This document shows positions 19,232 through 31,253 of a DNA stretch of 64,000 bases, one piece after another. Under the pieces are notes generated by a model. That model ran no database searches and had not been told where the DNA came from. It saw nothing but the letters and a program-made list of their open reading frames with translations. The stretch comes from Paraglaciecola polaris LMG 21857 (GTDB taxonomy: Bacteria > Pseudomonadota > Gammaproteobacteria > Enterobacterales > Alteromonadaceae). Both the position numbers and the translations under genes were made by a program. Each line of letters begins with the position of its first letter. The stretch's first letter is position 1. The stretch lies in assembly GCF_000315055.1 (NCBI RefSeq), contig NZ_BAER01000074.1:1-64000 (forward strand). Direction: 5' to 3'.

Positions 19232-19261
19232 TATGCAGTAGTCTCATCGGACTACTGCATA
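19232..19261 (+). terminator. Terminator of purMN-DUF3108 unit
   Basis: Perfect 12-bp stem TATGCAGTAGTC/GACTACTGCATA (19232-19243 and 19250-19261) with a 6-base loop, only weakly T-rich after it. Confidence 0.65.
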
Positions 19262-19391
19262 TATCTTTAGAATCCCCTCTATAGCCTAATAACCCTTTTA
19301 GATAATTAACCATTAATTAAAAAATTAATGGTATACACTTAATTTTAGTAAGCTATTACTTGATATTGCTTCGGCAAAATACTACCCTGAC

Positions 19392-19408
19392 AACCTGGTC
19401 TGACCTCT
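19392..19408 (+). promoter_or_regulatory. FadR-like operator upstream of fadE
   Basis: The 17-mer AACCTGGTCTGACCTCT contains the dyad TGGTC-T-GACC, which matches the core of the E. coli FadR site (consensus TGGTCNGACCA). It lies 15 bases before the fadE ATG, overlapping the untranslated leader, where a repressor could block transcription until long-chain acyl-CoA releases it. The outer half on the right is less well conserved. Confidence 0.7.
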
Positions 19409-19422
19409 ACTTAGGAGTCTTT

Positions 19423-21885
19423 ATGCAAACGTTATTATGGACACTTATCATTATCGCGACCCTCGGGACAGCGAGTTACTTTAGAATGAAATTGATGAAC
19501 GCCACCATAGCTGTGGCTATCGCCATGTTTTTAGGCAGTCTATTTGGACCTGTCGGTGGTATCGCTTGGTTGGTATTTTTAATCATCGCCATCCCGCTGA
19601 ATGTTGAATCATTGCGCAAAAAGTATCTGACCGCGCCTATGTTAGACACCTACAAAAAAATTATGCCTGAAATGTCTAGCACCGAACGCGATGCAATCGA
19701 TGCCGGCACGGTTTGGTGGGACGGTGAAATTTTCAGCGGCAATCCTAACTGGCAAGCCTTACATAGTATTCCGCAAGCGCGTTTAACTGCCGAAGAACGC
19801 GAATTTCTTGATGGGCCCGTGACCCAAGTATGTCAAATGGTTAACGATTGGGACATTACCCACAAAGATGCCGACCTGACACCCGAAGTTTGGCAATTTC
19901 TCAAAGACAATAAATTCTTCGCAATGATTATCAAGAAGCAATATGGCGGTCTAGAATTTTCTGCCTACGCTCAGTCTCGAGTCTTGCAAAAATTATCAGG
20001 TGTAAGTGCGGTTTTATCCACCACAGTGGGTGTGCCAAACTCATTGGGTCCGGGGGAGTTATTGCAACACTATGGTACTAAGGAACAACAAGATCACTAT
20101 CTTCCGCGCTTAGCAACAGGTGAAGAAATTCCTTGTTTTGCATTAACAGGTCCTGAAGCAGGTTCCGATGCTGGCTCATTGCCGGACAGCGGGATCGTAT
20201 GTAAAGGCGAATGGGAAGGTAAAAAAGTCATTGGTTTACGCTTAACGTTCGATAAACGCTACATTACATTAGCGCCTGTTGCGACAGTCGTCGGTTTAGC
20301 GTTTAAAATGTACGATCCAGACGGCTTAGTAGGTGACAAAAAAGACATAGGTATTACCTGTGCATTGTTACCTCGCGATACCAAAGGCATGGAAATTGGC
20401 AACCGTCACTTCCCACTCAACGTACCTTTTCAAAACGGCCCTATCCGTGGTACCGACATATTCGTACCCCTTGATTACATAATCGGTGGTGTGGAGATGG
20501 CCGGCCAAGGCTGGCGTATGCTAGTAGAGTGTTTGTCAGTAGGACGTTGTATTACCCTACCATCAACCTCAGCTGGCGGCGCCAAAAGTATCGCTTTGGC
20601 TACCGGGGCTTATGCACGTATTCGCCGTCAGTTCAAAATGCCTGTGGGTAAAATGGAAGGTGTCGAAGAAATGCTTGCCAGCATCGGTGGTAATGCCTAC
20701 CTCATGGACGCAATTACAAGCCTCACAACAAAAGCGGTTGATTTGGGTGAGAAGCCTTCAGTCGTATCCGCTATTTGTAAATACCATTTAACCGAAAAAA
20801 TGCGTGAATTGGTTAACAATGCAATGGACGTACACGGTGGTAAAGGCGTCATGCTTGGGCCAAATAACTACTTGGGTCGTGGTTATCAAGGAGCCCCTAT
20901 CGCAATTACCGTAGAAGGCGCCAATATCCTCACCCGTAATATGATGATTTACGGTCAAGGCGCGATGCGTAGCCATCCATTCGTATTAAAAGAACTTTAT
21001 GCGGCGAGTAATGAAGATAAAGAGCAAGGTCTAAATGATTTTGACGATGCTGTATTTGGCCACATTGGCTTCGCTATCAGTAATACGTTTAGAAGCATCT
21101 GGTTCTCGTTTACTGGCGCACGCTTAGCCGGTGCACCATTTGATGATGAAACAGCAGGTTATTATCGTTCACTGCAACGCTTTAGCAGTAACTTAGCCTT
21201 ATTGTCTGATGTGTCGATGGCTGTCCTAGGCGGTGAATTGAAACGTCGTGAGCGTATCTCTGCACGCTTAGGTGATGTTTTAAGCTATATCTATTTAGCG
21301 TCTGCTGTACTGAAGCGCTATGATGATCAAGGCCGCTTAAAAGAAGACTTACCTCTGGTACATTGGGCAATGCAAGACTCGCTTTTCAAACTAGAAACCG
21401 CGTTAATTGAGTTGTTTGAAAACTTCCCATCAAGCGTATTAGGGGTGGTACTAAAAGGAATAATCATGCCTTTCGGCCGTTCATATCGTCGTCCTTCAGA
21501 TAAGGTAGAGCATGAAATTGCTTCAATCTTACAAAGCCACAACGGTTCACGTAGTCGCCTTGGTGAAGGTCAACATTTTGGTGATAAAGACTGCCTAATG
21601 GGTGACTTAGAGCAAACATTGAAAGATGTGCTCGCCAGCGAGCCCGTGTTCGATAAAATCTGCAAAGCTGCGAAAGAACGTTATCCGTTCACTCAGCTTG
21701 ATATTATTGCTGATAAAGGCATAGAGCTAGGGGTTATTACTGAACAAGAAGCTGAGCTACTTAAGCGCACTGAAGCAGGCCGTTTGCGTACCATCAACGT
21801 GGATGATTTCGATCCTAAAGAGCTCATTGCGAATACACAGGCTACAAAAGCGAAACGTCGCACTAAATCAACAGAGGCCGCATAG
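19423..21885 (+). CDS. fadE: Acyl-CoA dehydrogenase FadE
   Basis: An 820-residue long-form acyl-CoA dehydrogenase, close to the 814 residues of E. coli FadE. Two N-terminal membrane helices (about 3-20 and 25-55) precede the FAD-dependent dehydrogenase core (about 100-480), with typical segments [13 protein letters not shown] and VHGGKGVM, and a FadE-specific C-terminal domain. It does the first step of beta-oxidation at the inner membrane. The ATG at 19423 follows TAGGAGT and gives [15 protein letters not shown]; an upstream frame start at 19360 lies in the operator and is not used. A FadR-like site precedes it, and a terminator follows. Confidence 0.95.
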   Translation: MQTLLWTLIIIATLGTASYFRMKLMNATIAVAIAMFLGSLFGPVGGIAWLVFLIIAIPLNVESLRKKYLTAPMLDTYKKIMPEMSSTERDAIDAGTVWWDGEIFSGNPNWQALHSIPQARLTAEEREFLDGPVTQVCQMVNDWDITHKDADLTPEVWQFLKDNKFFAMIIKKQYGGLEFSAYAQSRVLQKLSGVSAVLSTTVGVPNSLGPGELLQHYGTKEQQDHYLPRLATGEEIPCFALTGPEAGSDAGSLPDSGIVCKGEWEGKKVIGLRLTFDKRYITLAPVATVVGLAFKMYDPDGLVGDKKDIGITCALLPRDTKGMEIGNRHFPLNVPFQNGPIRGTDIFVPLDYIIGGVEMAGQGWRMLVECLSVGRCITLPSTSAGGAKSIALATGAYARIRRQFKMPVGKMEGVEEMLASIGGNAYLMDAITSLTTKAVDLGEKPSVVSAICKYHLTEKMRELVNNAMDVHGGKGVMLGPNNYLGRGYQGAPIAITVEGANILTRNMMIYGQGAMRSHPFVLKELYAASNEDKEQGLNDFDDAVFGHIGFAISNTFRSIWFSFTGARLAGAPFDDETAGYYRSLQRFSSNLALLSDVSMAVLGGELKRRERISARLGDVLSYIYLASAVLKRYDDQGRLKEDLPLVHWAMQDSLFKLETALIELFENFPSSVLGVVLKGIIMPFGRSYRRPSDKVEHEIASILQSHNGSRSRLGEGQHFGDKDCLMGDLEQTLKDVLASEPVFDKICKAAKERYPFTQLDIIADKGIELGVITEQEAELLKRTEAGRLRTINVDDFDPKELIANTQATKAKRRTKSTEAA

Positions 21886-21924
21886 CGCCAAATATAGTTA
21901 ATCAGCGTTATCGCACGTAATTCA

Positions 21925-21953
21925 AAACCGCTTCTTAAGTAAGCGGTTTTTTT
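21925..21953 (+). terminator. Terminator after fadE
   Basis: Stem AAACCGCTT/AAGCGGTTT (21925-21933 and 21941-21949) followed by a T-run, a canonical intrinsic terminator. The roughly 230 bases from here to the ihfA terminator contain no gene that I can see. Confidence 0.88.
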
Positions 21954-22182
21954 ATGTCCGTCATTCAGCTTAAAATTCAATAAACGTAAGCCGAGGCTTA
22001 ATTAGCAGGCCAAAAGGCCATCATTCGATACAGGAGAGGCCAGAATGGACTAATACTCTGCGCTGACATGGGTATAGAAGCTGCAAAATAGGCATCAAGC
22101 ATAGTTAGGCAAAGTGAGCAAGGCCCTTGCCTTCAAAACATGAAACTGTATCGGTTACGGGCAAAAATAGTATATTCCAGAC

Positions 22183-22218
22183 AAAAAAAGTCCGCAGGCT
22201 AATTTTAGACAGCGGACT
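22183..22218 (-). terminator. Terminator after ihfA
   Basis: On the minus strand, AGTCCGC/GCGGACT arms (22212-22218 and 22189-22195) enclose a 16-base loop and are followed by a seven-T run. It closes the long thrS-to-ihfA gene run. Confidence 0.75.
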
Positions 22219-22239
22219 AGTTCTTAAAACGGACTGTAT

Positions 22240-22536
22240 TTATTCAGTCGGTTTCGTATTTTCTACACGGCTCTTGAGCTTTTGACCAGGTCGAAACGTT
22301 ACTACGCGTCTTGCCTTAATGGGGATATCTTCACCCGTTTTAGGATTACGCCCAGGTCGCTCGCTCTTCAGTCGTAAATCAAAGTTACCAAAACCAGATA
22401 GCTTAACTTGCTCACCTGATTCCAATGCCTCACGGACCTCTTCGAAAAATGCTTCAACAAGATCTTTGGCATCTCTCTTGTTCATTCCTAACTTTTCAAA
22501 TAAATGTTCCGCCATTTCGGCTTTGGTTAACGCCAT
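22240..22536 (-). CDS. ihfA: Integration host factor alpha subunit
   Basis: A 98-residue nucleoid protein starting [17 protein letters not shown], as in E. coli. It has the HU/IHF beta-arm with the intercalating proline region [17 protein letters not shown] bends DNA sharply and helps replication initiation, recombination and transcription. The ATG at 22536 lies 10 bases after GAGGG; a TTG three codons upstream is too close to it. It lies 5 bases after pheT, the conserved arrangement. Confidence 0.96.
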   Translation of the reverse strand: MALTKAEMAEHLFEKLGMNKRDAKDLVEAFFEEVREALESGEQVKLSGFGNFDLRLKSERPGRNPKTGEDIPIKARRVVTFRPGQKLKSRVENTKPTE

Positions 22537-22541
22537 ATCCG

Positions 22542-24929
22542 TCAATCCCTCAATGTAGCCCCAAATTGATCTGACAACTCAGCCAGAATACCATCGACCA
22601 CAGCTTGAATTTCTGCTTCTTCAAGCGTTCTAGTCATATCTTGTAAAGTCAATGAAATCGCCAGACTCTTAAATCCTGGCTCAATGCCTTTCCCCCGATA
22701 GATGTCGAACAAGTTTAGGCCAACTAGTTGATTTACGCCAAATTTTTGGATGCAATCTAAAATTTCACCAACAACTTTATCATCGTCTACTACGATAGCA
22801 ATGTCACGTCGATTTGCAGGAAATTTCGAAATTTCTTTAGCTTCAGGTAATTTTTTATCCCCAAAACCAGAGATTTCTAATTCAAAGGCAAATACACGGC
22901 CATTTAAGCCAAGCAATTTCTCAAACTTAGGGTGCACTGCGCCAAGTAAACCAATAAAGGTATCACCACGATAAATCGCCGCACTTTGTCCTGGGTGCAA
23001 TGCACTATGCTCAGTTGTTTCAAAGCGGAATGTGTCTATCGGTGCTACTTGGCTCAGTAACGCCTCTACATCTGCTTTGGCATCAAAAAAGTCTACCGGC
23101 TTATCCGCCCGATCCCAGTTTGCATCATGTAGGTTTCCAGCGAGGACTCCTGAGAATACCATTTCTTGGCGTACGCCCATTTGTTGAGACGTATCTGGTA
23201 TAAAACGCAAACCTGTCTCAAACAAACGAACACGACTTTGTTGACGTTTTTGGTTATAAGAAACCGCCTGCAAAAGACCTGTCCATGCACTAACTCGCAT
23301 AGCTGACATATCCGCAGAAATAGGGTGTGGTAACACAATCGCATCAATTTCAGGATACAATTTACTTTGCACCTTAGGATCAACAAACGAGTACGTTATT
23401 GCTTCTTGATAATCGCGATTCACCAAGGTGAATTTCAATTCGTTCACGTCCAGAACTTGCTCTTTACGGCCCGACATACGTAATTCGGCACTAGGTGCCA
23501 GATTAGGGATATTGTTATAGCCGTACACACGAGCGATTTCTTCAATCAAGTCTTCTTCTATAGAAATATCAAAACGATAGGCAGGAACACTCACTTGCCA
23601 TAGGCCGTTTGACTCTTGGGCGTTTAGCCCCAAGCGACTCAGAATATCCCCTACTACACTCGCTTCAATATCGATACCTAGAACACGTGCAAGACGTGAT
23701 GCGCGAAGTACCACGCCTTTAACTGGTGGAATATGCTCGTCGTCAAACGCCTCGACAACAGGACCCGCTTCGCCGCCGACAATATCTAATAACAATGCGG
23801 TTGCACGCTCCATGGCCTGGCGTTGCATCTGCGGATCGACTCCACGTTCATAGCGGTGCGACGCATCAGTATGTAAACCATATTGACGTGCTTTGCCCAT
23901 AATGGCATCAGGTGCGAAAAAGGCACTTTCCAAAAAGATATTTTTACTGTCAGTCGTGACGCCAGAAGCCAACCCGCCAAAGATACCCGCCATCGCCAAG
24001 GCGTTATCCTGATCCGCGATCACTAAGGTATTACTATTGAGTTTAACCTTAGCTTCATCTAACAAGACTAGTTCTTCATCTTGCTTTGCCATACGTATCA
24101 CTATGTCACCAGACAACTTATCGTTATCAAATGCATGCATAGGATGACCCAGCTCAAGCAATACGAAGTTAGTTACATCTACCACAGCATCAATGCTGCG
24201 CACGCCGCTGCGACGTAGTTTTTCCTGCAACCACAAAGGAGACGGTGCCCTCACATTAATATTCTTAATGACGCGACCTAAATAACGCGGACAGGCTTGA
24301 GGAGCGGCTAATGATACTCCTCTCACATCGTCAATACTTGCGCTCACCTCACCATAGACTGGCAGATCAACACTGCGTTGATTCAACACACCGACTTCAC
24401 GTGCTAAGCCTCGCATACCTAAACAATCAGCACGATTCGGCGTTAAGTCCACTTCAATGCTAACGTCGTCTAAATCTAAATATTCACGTAAGTCTTGACC
24501 CACAGGAGCATCAACTGGCAATTCTAATATGCCATCATGATCATCGGAAATACCCAACTCAGAAAAGCTACACAACATGCCAAATGAAGGTTGGCCACGC
24601 AATTTAGCTTTTTTAATTTTGAAATTGCCAGGTAATACTGCGCCAACTTTAGCGACCGCGACTTTCAGTCCTTGACGACAATTAGGTGCACCACAAACAA
24701 TATCAATTAACTCATCGTCACCCACATTAATTTTGGTTACGCGTAGCTTATCTGCATCCGGATGTTGGGCGCATTCAACCACTTCTCCCACTACCACACC
24801 ACTGAATTCGCCAGCCACGGGCTCGATACCGTCGACTTCAAGGCCGGCCATAGTGATTTGGTCTGCAAGCTGCTCAGTAGAGATTTCAGGATTCACCCAT
24901 TCTCTCAGCCATTTTTCACTGAATTTCAT
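22542..24929 (-). CDS. pheT: Phenylalanyl-tRNA synthetase beta subunit
   Basis: A 795-residue subunit, the same length as the E. coli protein. Domains in order: N-terminal tRNA-binding EMAP-like domain (about 40-150), the B3/B4 editing domain (about 210-390), B5 (about 400-470), a catalytic-like core, and a C-terminal ferredoxin-like anticodon-binding domain (about 700-795). With PheS it forms the alpha2-beta2 enzyme. The gap to pheS is 12 bases. Confidence 0.96.
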   Translation of the reverse strand: MKFSEKWLREWVNPEISTEQLADQITMAGLEVDGIEPVAGEFSGVVVGEVVECAQHPDADKLRVTKINVGDDELIDIVCGAPNCRQGLKVAVAKVGAVLPGNFKIKKAKLRGQPSFGMLCSFSELGISDDHDGILELPVDAPVGQDLREYLDLDDVSIEVDLTPNRADCLGMRGLAREVGVLNQRSVDLPVYGEVSASIDDVRGVSLAAPQACPRYLGRVIKNINVRAPSPLWLQEKLRRSGVRSIDAVVDVTNFVLLELGHPMHAFDNDKLSGDIVIRMAKQDEELVLLDEAKVKLNSNTLVIADQDNALAMAGIFGGLASGVTTDSKNIFLESAFFAPDAIMGKARQYGLHTDASHRYERGVDPQMQRQAMERATALLLDIVGGEAGPVVEAFDDEHIPPVKGVVLRASRLARVLGIDIEASVVGDILSRLGLNAQESNGLWQVSVPAYRFDISIEEDLIEEIARVYGYNNIPNLAPSAELRMSGRKEQVLDVNELKFTLVNRDYQEAITYSFVDPKVQSKLYPEIDAIVLPHPISADMSAMRVSAWTGLLQAVSYNQKRQQSRVRLFETGLRFIPDTSQQMGVRQEMVFSGVLAGNLHDANWDRADKPVDFFDAKADVEALLSQVAPIDTFRFETTEHSALHPGQSAAIYRGDTFIGLLGAVHPKFEKLLGLNGRVFAFELEISGFGDKKLPEAKEISKFPANRRDIAIVVDDDKVVGEILDCIQKFGVNQLVGLNLFDIYRGKGIEPGFKSLAISLTLQDMTRTLEEAEIQAVVDGILAELSDQFGATLRD

Positions 24930-24941
24930 ACTATCCTGCCC

Positions 24942-26343
<1,402 letters not shown>

Positions 26344-26373
26344 AAAAAAAACGGCGAGCTTCCCGCTCGCCGT
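26344..26373 (-). terminator. Terminator after rplT
   Basis: On the minus strand a 9-bp stem (ACGGCGAGC/GCTCGCCGT; 26365-26373 and 26351-26359) with a 5-base loop is followed by a run of eight T. This separates infC-rpmI-rplT from pheST or makes their cotranscription partial. Confidence 0.88.
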
Positions 26374-26407
26374 TCTTCGAAAGAACTTAAACTTAATTGT
26401 TAATTAA

Positions 26408-26764
26408 TTAAGCTAATGCACCTTTAGCGGCATTTACTAATGCGCTAAATGCGTTTTTGTCATGCACTGCGATGTCAGCCAAAATCTTACGATCGATTTC
26501 AACAGACGCCTTCTTAAGACCGTTAATGAAACGGCTGTAAGACATACCATTTTGACGAGCCGCAGCATTGATACGGGCAATCCACAATTGGCGGAATTGA
26601 CGTTTCTTCTGACGACGGTCACGATAAGCGTATTGACCAGCTTTCGTTACTGCTTGAACAGCAACGCGATAAACTCGACTACGAGCTCCGTAATAACCTT
26701 TGGCTTGCTTTAGTACCTTTTTATGTCGGGCACGTGCAACAACACCACGTTTTACTCTTGCCAT
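26408..26764 (-). CDS. rplT: 50S ribosomal protein L20
   Basis: A 118-residue basic protein beginning [19 protein letters not shown], the usual L20 start and length. It binds 23S rRNA early in 50S assembly. In E. coli L20 also represses its own operon by binding the infC-rpmI mRNA. It lies 15 bases after rpmI. Confidence 0.97.
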   Translation of the reverse strand: MARVKRGVVARARHKKVLKQAKGYYGARSRVYRVAVQAVTKAGQYAYRDRRQKKRQFRQLWIARINAAARQNGMSYSRFINGLKKASVEIDRKILADIAVHDKNAFSALVNAAKGALA

Positions 26765-26779
26765 ATTCTAATTCCTCTC

Positions 26780-26977
26780 TTAAACGTAAGGTAACATGCG
26801 TTGAATCAACGCTGTGTCAGCTACATGGACCAATTTCTTGCCACGAAGGTGACGTTTACGCTTAGAGCTCTTTTTAGTCAAAATATGACGCAAGTGAGAC
26901 TGCTTGCTTTTGAAACGACCTGAAGCGGTTTTTCTAAAACGCTTGGCAGCTCCACGGTTTGTTTTCATTTTAGGCAT
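26780..26977 (-). CDS. rpmI: 50S ribosomal protein L35
   Basis: A 65-residue protein, [18 protein letters not shown] at its start, matching L35 in length and sequence. It is a small basic protein of the 50S subunit. A 117-base gap separates it from infC, a length that could hold the L20 autoregulatory site known in E. coli. Confidence 0.97.
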   Translation of the reverse strand: MPKMKTNRGAAKRFRKTASGRFKSKQSHLRHILTKKSSKRKRHLRGKKLVHVADTALIQRMLPYV

Positions 26978-27094
26978 TGCTAAAACTCCGCATTGTTAAT
27001 GACTAAACTGCTTTGCAGAAACAGTAAGTCGTAGTTACATATAGTGTAATAAGGTGAGCAAGGGTGCAGTGCCCTGTCTACTTGTAGACCTTAA

Positions 27095-27637
27095 TTACTT
27101 CTTAATTGGGGCGAGCACCATGATCATCTGACGGCCTTCAACCCGATTAGGGAAGGATTCGCAGTTAGCAATGTCTTCTAAATCGCTTTTAACACGATTA
27201 AGTAGATCAATACCGATATCTTGATGAGCCATTTCACGGCCGCGGAAGCGGATCGTTACTTTAGCCTTATCACCACCTTCTAGAAAGCGACGCAGGTTGC
27301 GCAGTTTTACCTGGTAATCGCCTTCATCAGTGCCAGGGCGAAATTTAATCTCCTTGACCTGAATTTGCTTTTGTTTCTTTTTCTGCTCTTTCTGAGCTTT
27401 ACTCTTTTCGAAGATGAATTTTCCGTAATCCATTACCTTACATACAGGTGGCTCTGCATTAGGGCTAATTTCAACCAAATCTAAACTATGTTGCTCAGCC
27501 ATCTCGAGAGCTTCAGTGATTGATACAACGCCAATCTGCTCCCCATCCTTACCAACCAAACGAACTTCATTTAATGTAATTTCTTCGTTAATCCGAGCTT
27601 TACCCGAATCTTTAGCCTTAATGTTAGCGCCTTTAAT
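27095..27637 (-). CDS. infC: Translation initiation factor IF-3, AUU start
   Basis: Read from an ATT codon at 27637 this is a 180-residue protein, exactly the E. coli length. The upstream GGAGG sits 8 bases before the ATT; the 26 codons between the ATT and the first conventional start (TTG, 27559) are open and encode the start of the IF-3 N-domain ([20 protein letters not shown]). Conserved segments [20 protein letters not shown] and FRGREMAHQ follow. IF-3 checks initiator tRNA and codon; the rare AUU start lets it repress its own synthesis. It follows thrS by 20 bases. Confidence 0.95.
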   Translation of the reverse strand: MKGANIKAKDSGKARINEEITLNEVRLVGKDGEQIGVVSITEALEMAEQHSLDLVEISPNAEPPVCKVMDYGKFIFEKSKAQKEQKKKQKQIQVKEIKFRPGTDEGDYQVKLRNLRRFLEGGDKAKVTIRFRGREMAHQDIGIDLLNRVKSDLEDIANCESFPNRVEGRQMIMVLAPIKK

Positions 27638-27657
27638 ATGTTATTCCTCCACGAAAT

Positions 27658-29574
27658 TTACTGAATTTGTTTGCTTTTGATCTGTTCACAAGCCAATTCA
27701 ATGAAAGCATCGACCGACATCTTACCTAGATCATCGCCTTTGCGTGAACGTACTGCTATTTCGCCAGCTTCTATTTCTTTATCACCGACTACAAGCAAAT
27801 ACGGGACACGCCTAAGCGTGTGCTCGCGGATCTTAAAGCCTATCTTCTCATTTCTCAAGTCTGACTTGGCTCTAAATCCATTTTCTTTTAGTTTTTTGAC
27901 TACTTTTTGCGCATATTCACTCTGATTGTCAGTAATATTCATAACAACCGCCTGTGTCGGCGCTAACCAAAGTGGGAACGAGCCCGCATACTCTTCGGTC
28001 AAAATGCCAATGAAACGTTCAAGTGAACCTAAAATAGCTCGGTGAATCATCACCGGTACTTTACGATCACCATCTTCGGCAACATAAGTTGAGCCTAAAC
28101 GCTCAGGCATCGAAAAATCGAGCTGTACAGTACCACATTGCCACGCACGATCTAAACAATCATGCAAAGTAAATTCAATTTTCGGACCGTAAAACGCGCC
28201 TTCGCCTGGTTGATAGTCAAATTCAACGTCATTCGCTTTAAGTGCTTCAGCCAGCGCAGCCTCTGATTTATCCCAAATAGCATCTGAGCCAACGCGTTTT
28301 TCAGGACGGGTTGAAAGCTTAACAACTATCTTATCAAAACCGAAAGTACGATAGGTTTCGTACACCATTTTGATACAGCCACTCACTTCTGCAAGGATTT
28401 GCTCTTCAGTACAAAAAATATGCGCATCGTCCTGGGTGAAACCACGTACCCGCATTAAACCATGCAGCGCACCTGATGGCTCATTACGGTGACAACAACC
28501 AAACTCGGCCATACGTAGCGGCAAATCACGGTAAGACTTAAGGCCTTGGTTAAAAATCTGTACATGACCAGGACAGTTCATTGGTTTGATAGCATATTCA
28601 CGTTTTTCTGATTCAGTTGTGAACATATTTTCAGCATACTTTTCCCAGTGGCCGGATTTTTCCCACAACGAGCGGTCCATCATCAATGGGCCTTTTACTT
28701 CGTCATAGTCATAATCACCCAAACGTTCACGAATAAACTTTTCAAGCTGAGTGTAAATAGTCCAACCGTCGTTATGCCAAAACACCATTCCCGGTGCCTC
28801 TTCTTGCCAATGGAATAAATCCAATGATTTACCTATTTTACGGTGATCGCGCTTTTCCGCTTCTTCTAAGCGATTTAAATACGCCTTCAGTTGTTTTTTA
28901 TCTGCCCAAGCTGTGCCGTAAACGCGTTGCAACATTTTATTGTCGCTATTACCACGCCAATAAGCACCCGCCACTTTCATTAATTTGAAATGCTGGCAAA
29001 AACGCATATTAGGTACATGAGGACCCCGGCACATATCCACGTATTCATCATGATGGTACAAAGCGGGTGTGGCATCTTTAGGAATATTTTCATCTAAGAT
29101 CTGAAGCTTGTAACCTTCACCACGGGCTTCGAATGTATCCCGTGCTTCTTGCCAACTGCCGACTTTTTTTACCACATCGTAATTCGTTTTAGCTAATTCA
29201 AGCATGCGTTTTTCAAGCTTGATTAAATCTTCGTCATTTAGCGAATGTTCCATATCGATGTCGTAATAAAATCCGTTATCGATAGTCGGCCCAATAGCCA
29301 TTTTCACATCCGGCCATAATTGCTTGATGGCGTGACCGATTAAGTGCGCACATGAGTGACGAATAATTTCGAGCCCATCGTCATCTTTCGCCGTAATAAT
29401 TTGCAGCTGCGCATCTTGCTCAATAAGGTCACAGGCGTCTACGCGAACACCGTTTACCTTACCGGCGATGGTGGCTTTGGCTAAACCAGGGCCAATGTCA
29501 TTCGCTACATCTAGTACTGAAACTGCGTTATCAAATTGGCGTTGACTGCCGTCAGGGAGTGTAATAATGGGCAT
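27658..29574 (-). CDS. thrS: Threonyl-tRNA synthetase
   Basis: A 638-residue class II synthetase (E. coli 642). Domains: TGS (about 1-61), the N2 editing domain with HxxxH ([10 protein letters not shown]) and later C-x-x-x-H residues, the catalytic core (about 240-530) with zinc ligands Cys and two His (MNCPGH motif), and the HGTP anticodon-binding domain (about 535-638). The ATG at 29574, preceded by AAGGA at 6 bases, gives the family start [10 protein letters not shown]; a frame opening 15 codons earlier runs through the operator hairpin. Translation is probably autoregulated through that hairpin. Confidence 0.96.
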   Translation of the reverse strand: MPIITLPDGSQRQFDNAVSVLDVANDIGPGLAKATIAGKVNGVRVDACDLIEQDAQLQIITAKDDDGLEIIRHSCAHLIGHAIKQLWPDVKMAIGPTIDNGFYYDIDMEHSLNDEDLIKLEKRMLELAKTNYDVVKKVGSWQEARDTFEARGEGYKLQILDENIPKDATPALYHHDEYVDMCRGPHVPNMRFCQHFKLMKVAGAYWRGNSDNKMLQRVYGTAWADKKQLKAYLNRLEEAEKRDHRKIGKSLDLFHWQEEAPGMVFWHNDGWTIYTQLEKFIRERLGDYDYDEVKGPLMMDRSLWEKSGHWEKYAENMFTTESEKREYAIKPMNCPGHVQIFNQGLKSYRDLPLRMAEFGCCHRNEPSGALHGLMRVRGFTQDDAHIFCTEEQILAEVSGCIKMVYETYRTFGFDKIVVKLSTRPEKRVGSDAIWDKSEAALAEALKANDVEFDYQPGEGAFYGPKIEFTLHDCLDRAWQCGTVQLDFSMPERLGSTYVAEDGDRKVPVMIHRAILGSLERFIGILTEEYAGSFPLWLAPTQAVVMNITDNQSEYAQKVVKKLKENGFRAKSDLRNEKIGFKIREHTLRRVPYLLVVGDKEIEAGEIAVRSRKGDDLGKMSVDAFIELACEQIKSKQIQ

Positions 29575-29592
29575 AATAATCCTTGTGCAGTG

Positions 29593-29613
29593 GTGACGCC
29601 TACCAAGCGCCAC
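29593..29613 (-). promoter_or_regulatory. thrS translational operator: tRNA-Thr anticodon-arm mimic
   Basis: In the thrS leader the minus-strand RNA can form a 7-bp stem GUGGCGC/GCGUCAC (one G-U pair) closing a 7-base loop UUGGUAG. Numbered as an anticodon loop, this is U32-U33-GGU(34-36)-A37-G38: GGU is a threonine anticodon and U33 is the universal uridine. The hairpin lies 18 bases before the ATG, just 5' of the Shine-Dalgarno, the same place as domain 2 of the E. coli thrS operator, which ThrRS binds to block translation. Confidence 0.75.
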
Positions 29614-29736
29614 ATGCAAATTCTGTATTGCGATTAACTCGCAGGTATAAAATAAAAAACACCGCTAACAGGTGTGAAGTCTTGCGTTCTGCTACCATCA
29701 GAACAGCTGCACATTATAACGAAAATTGTTCAAACT

Positions 29737-30396
29737 ATGCAATCGCCATTCAAATTCAATCTATCACCTGTTTTGGCCACTTTTATAAGTTTGTTTAGCC
29801 TAATGTGCTCCGCACAAGCGCAAACGCTCGACTTAGAGGCAAAATGGACGCTAGTGTCTAAAAATCAAAACGTCGCTGTATACCAACGACATACCCAAGA
29901 TAATCACCTTGAGGTAAGAGGCGTAACCCAAATACACGCGGTACCTGATGATTTTTTACAATTATTGGACGATACCCAAAATGCCTCTAAGTGGATTGCA
30001 AACTGCCAAAATGTCACCGTTTTAAACGCTTTAGATAGCAATACACGTATCGTGCATACGAAATTCAATGCACCTTGGCCAATTGAAGACAGAGACATGG
30101 TGACCAAATCTGTGAGTTACTACACTAACGATATATTGCATATCGATATCACCGACATGGGTGATCAATACCCGCTCACTCAAGGTTATGTGCGTATCCA
30201 ACACATCAGCGGACAATGGGTACTTAAACCTGTCACGCAGGGGTTGCTGTCCATTGAGTATATTGGCCGAGCAGACCCTGGTGGCAAAATCCCCACTTGG
30301 TTAGCAAACCGCACATTGATATCGTCTATGGGCGAAACGTTTGAAAACATCCATAAACAGCTAGATAATGCATCAGGTTCTGGGCAAGATTTTTAG
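29737..30396 (+). CDS. START-domain exported protein
   Basis: A 219-residue protein from the ATG at 29737, with a signal peptide ending near CSAQAQT. The mature part is a START/SRPBCC lipid-binding fold (about 30-210), seen in segments such as WIANCQNVTVL, PWPIEDRDMV and the C-terminal helix. Family members bind hydrophobic ligands; none is known for the bacterial exported type. The frame is open 21 codons upstream, but only this start gives a clean signal peptide. It is divergent from thrS. Confidence 0.8.
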   Translation: MQSPFKFNLSPVLATFISLFSLMCSAQAQTLDLEAKWTLVSKNQNVAVYQRHTQDNHLEVRGVTQIHAVPDDFLQLLDDTQNASKWIANCQNVTVLNALDSNTRIVHTKFNAPWPIEDRDMVTKSVSYYTNDILHIDITDMGDQYPLTQGYVRIQHISGQWVLKPVTQGLLSIEYIGRADPGGKIPTWLANRTLISSMGETFENIHKQLDNASGSGQDF

Positions 30397-30500
30397 TTTT
30401 GACTACTAGTTCATATGTTTGAAGTCACCATATAACGAAACCTAGCTAAAGCTATTTCGAACCACACAGTATCCATTCATCTCACACTATCCGGAGTAGT

Positions 30501-31244
30501 ATGTCAGTTAAAGTCGCATTCATCACAGGCAGCGCTAAACGTATTGGAGCAACGACTGCATCATACTTACACAATGCAGGTTTCAATATTGTGCTTCATT
30601 GCCATCACTCTACCGAAACCGCACACGCATTATTAAGCACATTAAACGCTCGACGTGAAAATTCAGCTAGCTTAGTCGTGGCTGACTTGTGCGCAATTGA
30701 AGGGCTTGAATCTTTAGCAGAGCAAGTCGTCAACGCGTTTGGCCGTATTGACGTGCTGGTCAATAACGCATCATCATTTTACCCAACGCCTTTGGGCAAA
30801 ATTACCCTAGCCCATTGGCAAGACCTCTTTGGTAGTAATGTACAGGCTCCATTATTTTTAGCTCAGTATTTAGCCCCCAGCCTAGCTATACACCAAGGCG
30901 TTATTATTAACATGGTAGATATTCACGCAGATAGGCCACTCAAAGACCATACAGTTTACAGTATGGCAAAAGCCGCCCTGGTCACTATGACAAAATCATT
31001 AGCTATTGAGCTAGCGCCAGAAGTACGTGTCAACGGTGTTGCTCCTGGTGCTATTTTATGGCCAGAACAAGCCTTAACAGAACAAGATAAAGAGCAAGTA
31101 TTACGCCAAATACCAGCTAAATCGCTAGGCAAACCTGAGGATATTGCCCAGGCCATTCATTATCTATGTGATGCTCGCTACGTTACAGGGCAAATTATTT
31201 CGGTCGATGGTGGTCGCAGTGTTGTATCGAGTCATAAAGTCTAA
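30501..31244 (+). CDS. folM: Pteridine reductase-type short-chain dehydrogenase
   Basis: A 247-residue SDR. The nucleotide loop TGSAKRIGATTA has the pteridine reductase form, with arginine for NADPH; NNASSFYPTPLG and the catalytic pair Y-x3-K in YSMAKAAL follow, then GAILWPE, typical of PTR1/FolM proteins. It probably reduces dihydrobiopterin, dihydromonapterin or dihydrofolate with NADPH. It is followed 9 bases later by the DUF3080 lipoprotein gene, probably one operon. The assignment to the FolM function is from motifs only. Confidence 0.82.
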   Translation: MSVKVAFITGSAKRIGATTASYLHNAGFNIVLHCHHSTETAHALLSTLNARRENSASLVVADLCAIEGLESLAEQVVNAFGRIDVLVNNASSFYPTPLGKITLAHWQDLFGSNVQAPLFLAQYLAPSLAIHQGVIINMVDIHADRPLKDHTVYSMAKAALVTMTKSLAIELAPEVRVNGVAPGAILWPEQALTEQDKEQVLRQIPAKSLGKPEDIAQAIHYLCDARYVTGQIISVDGGRSVVSSHKV

Positions 31245-31253
31245 CCGCCCGTC

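Noticed and set aside
29659-29675. Second hairpin in the thrS leader as another anticodon mimic
   Set aside because: The 7-base loop is UGUUAGC, with no threonine anticodon at the right positions; it looks more like a weak terminator or chance structure.
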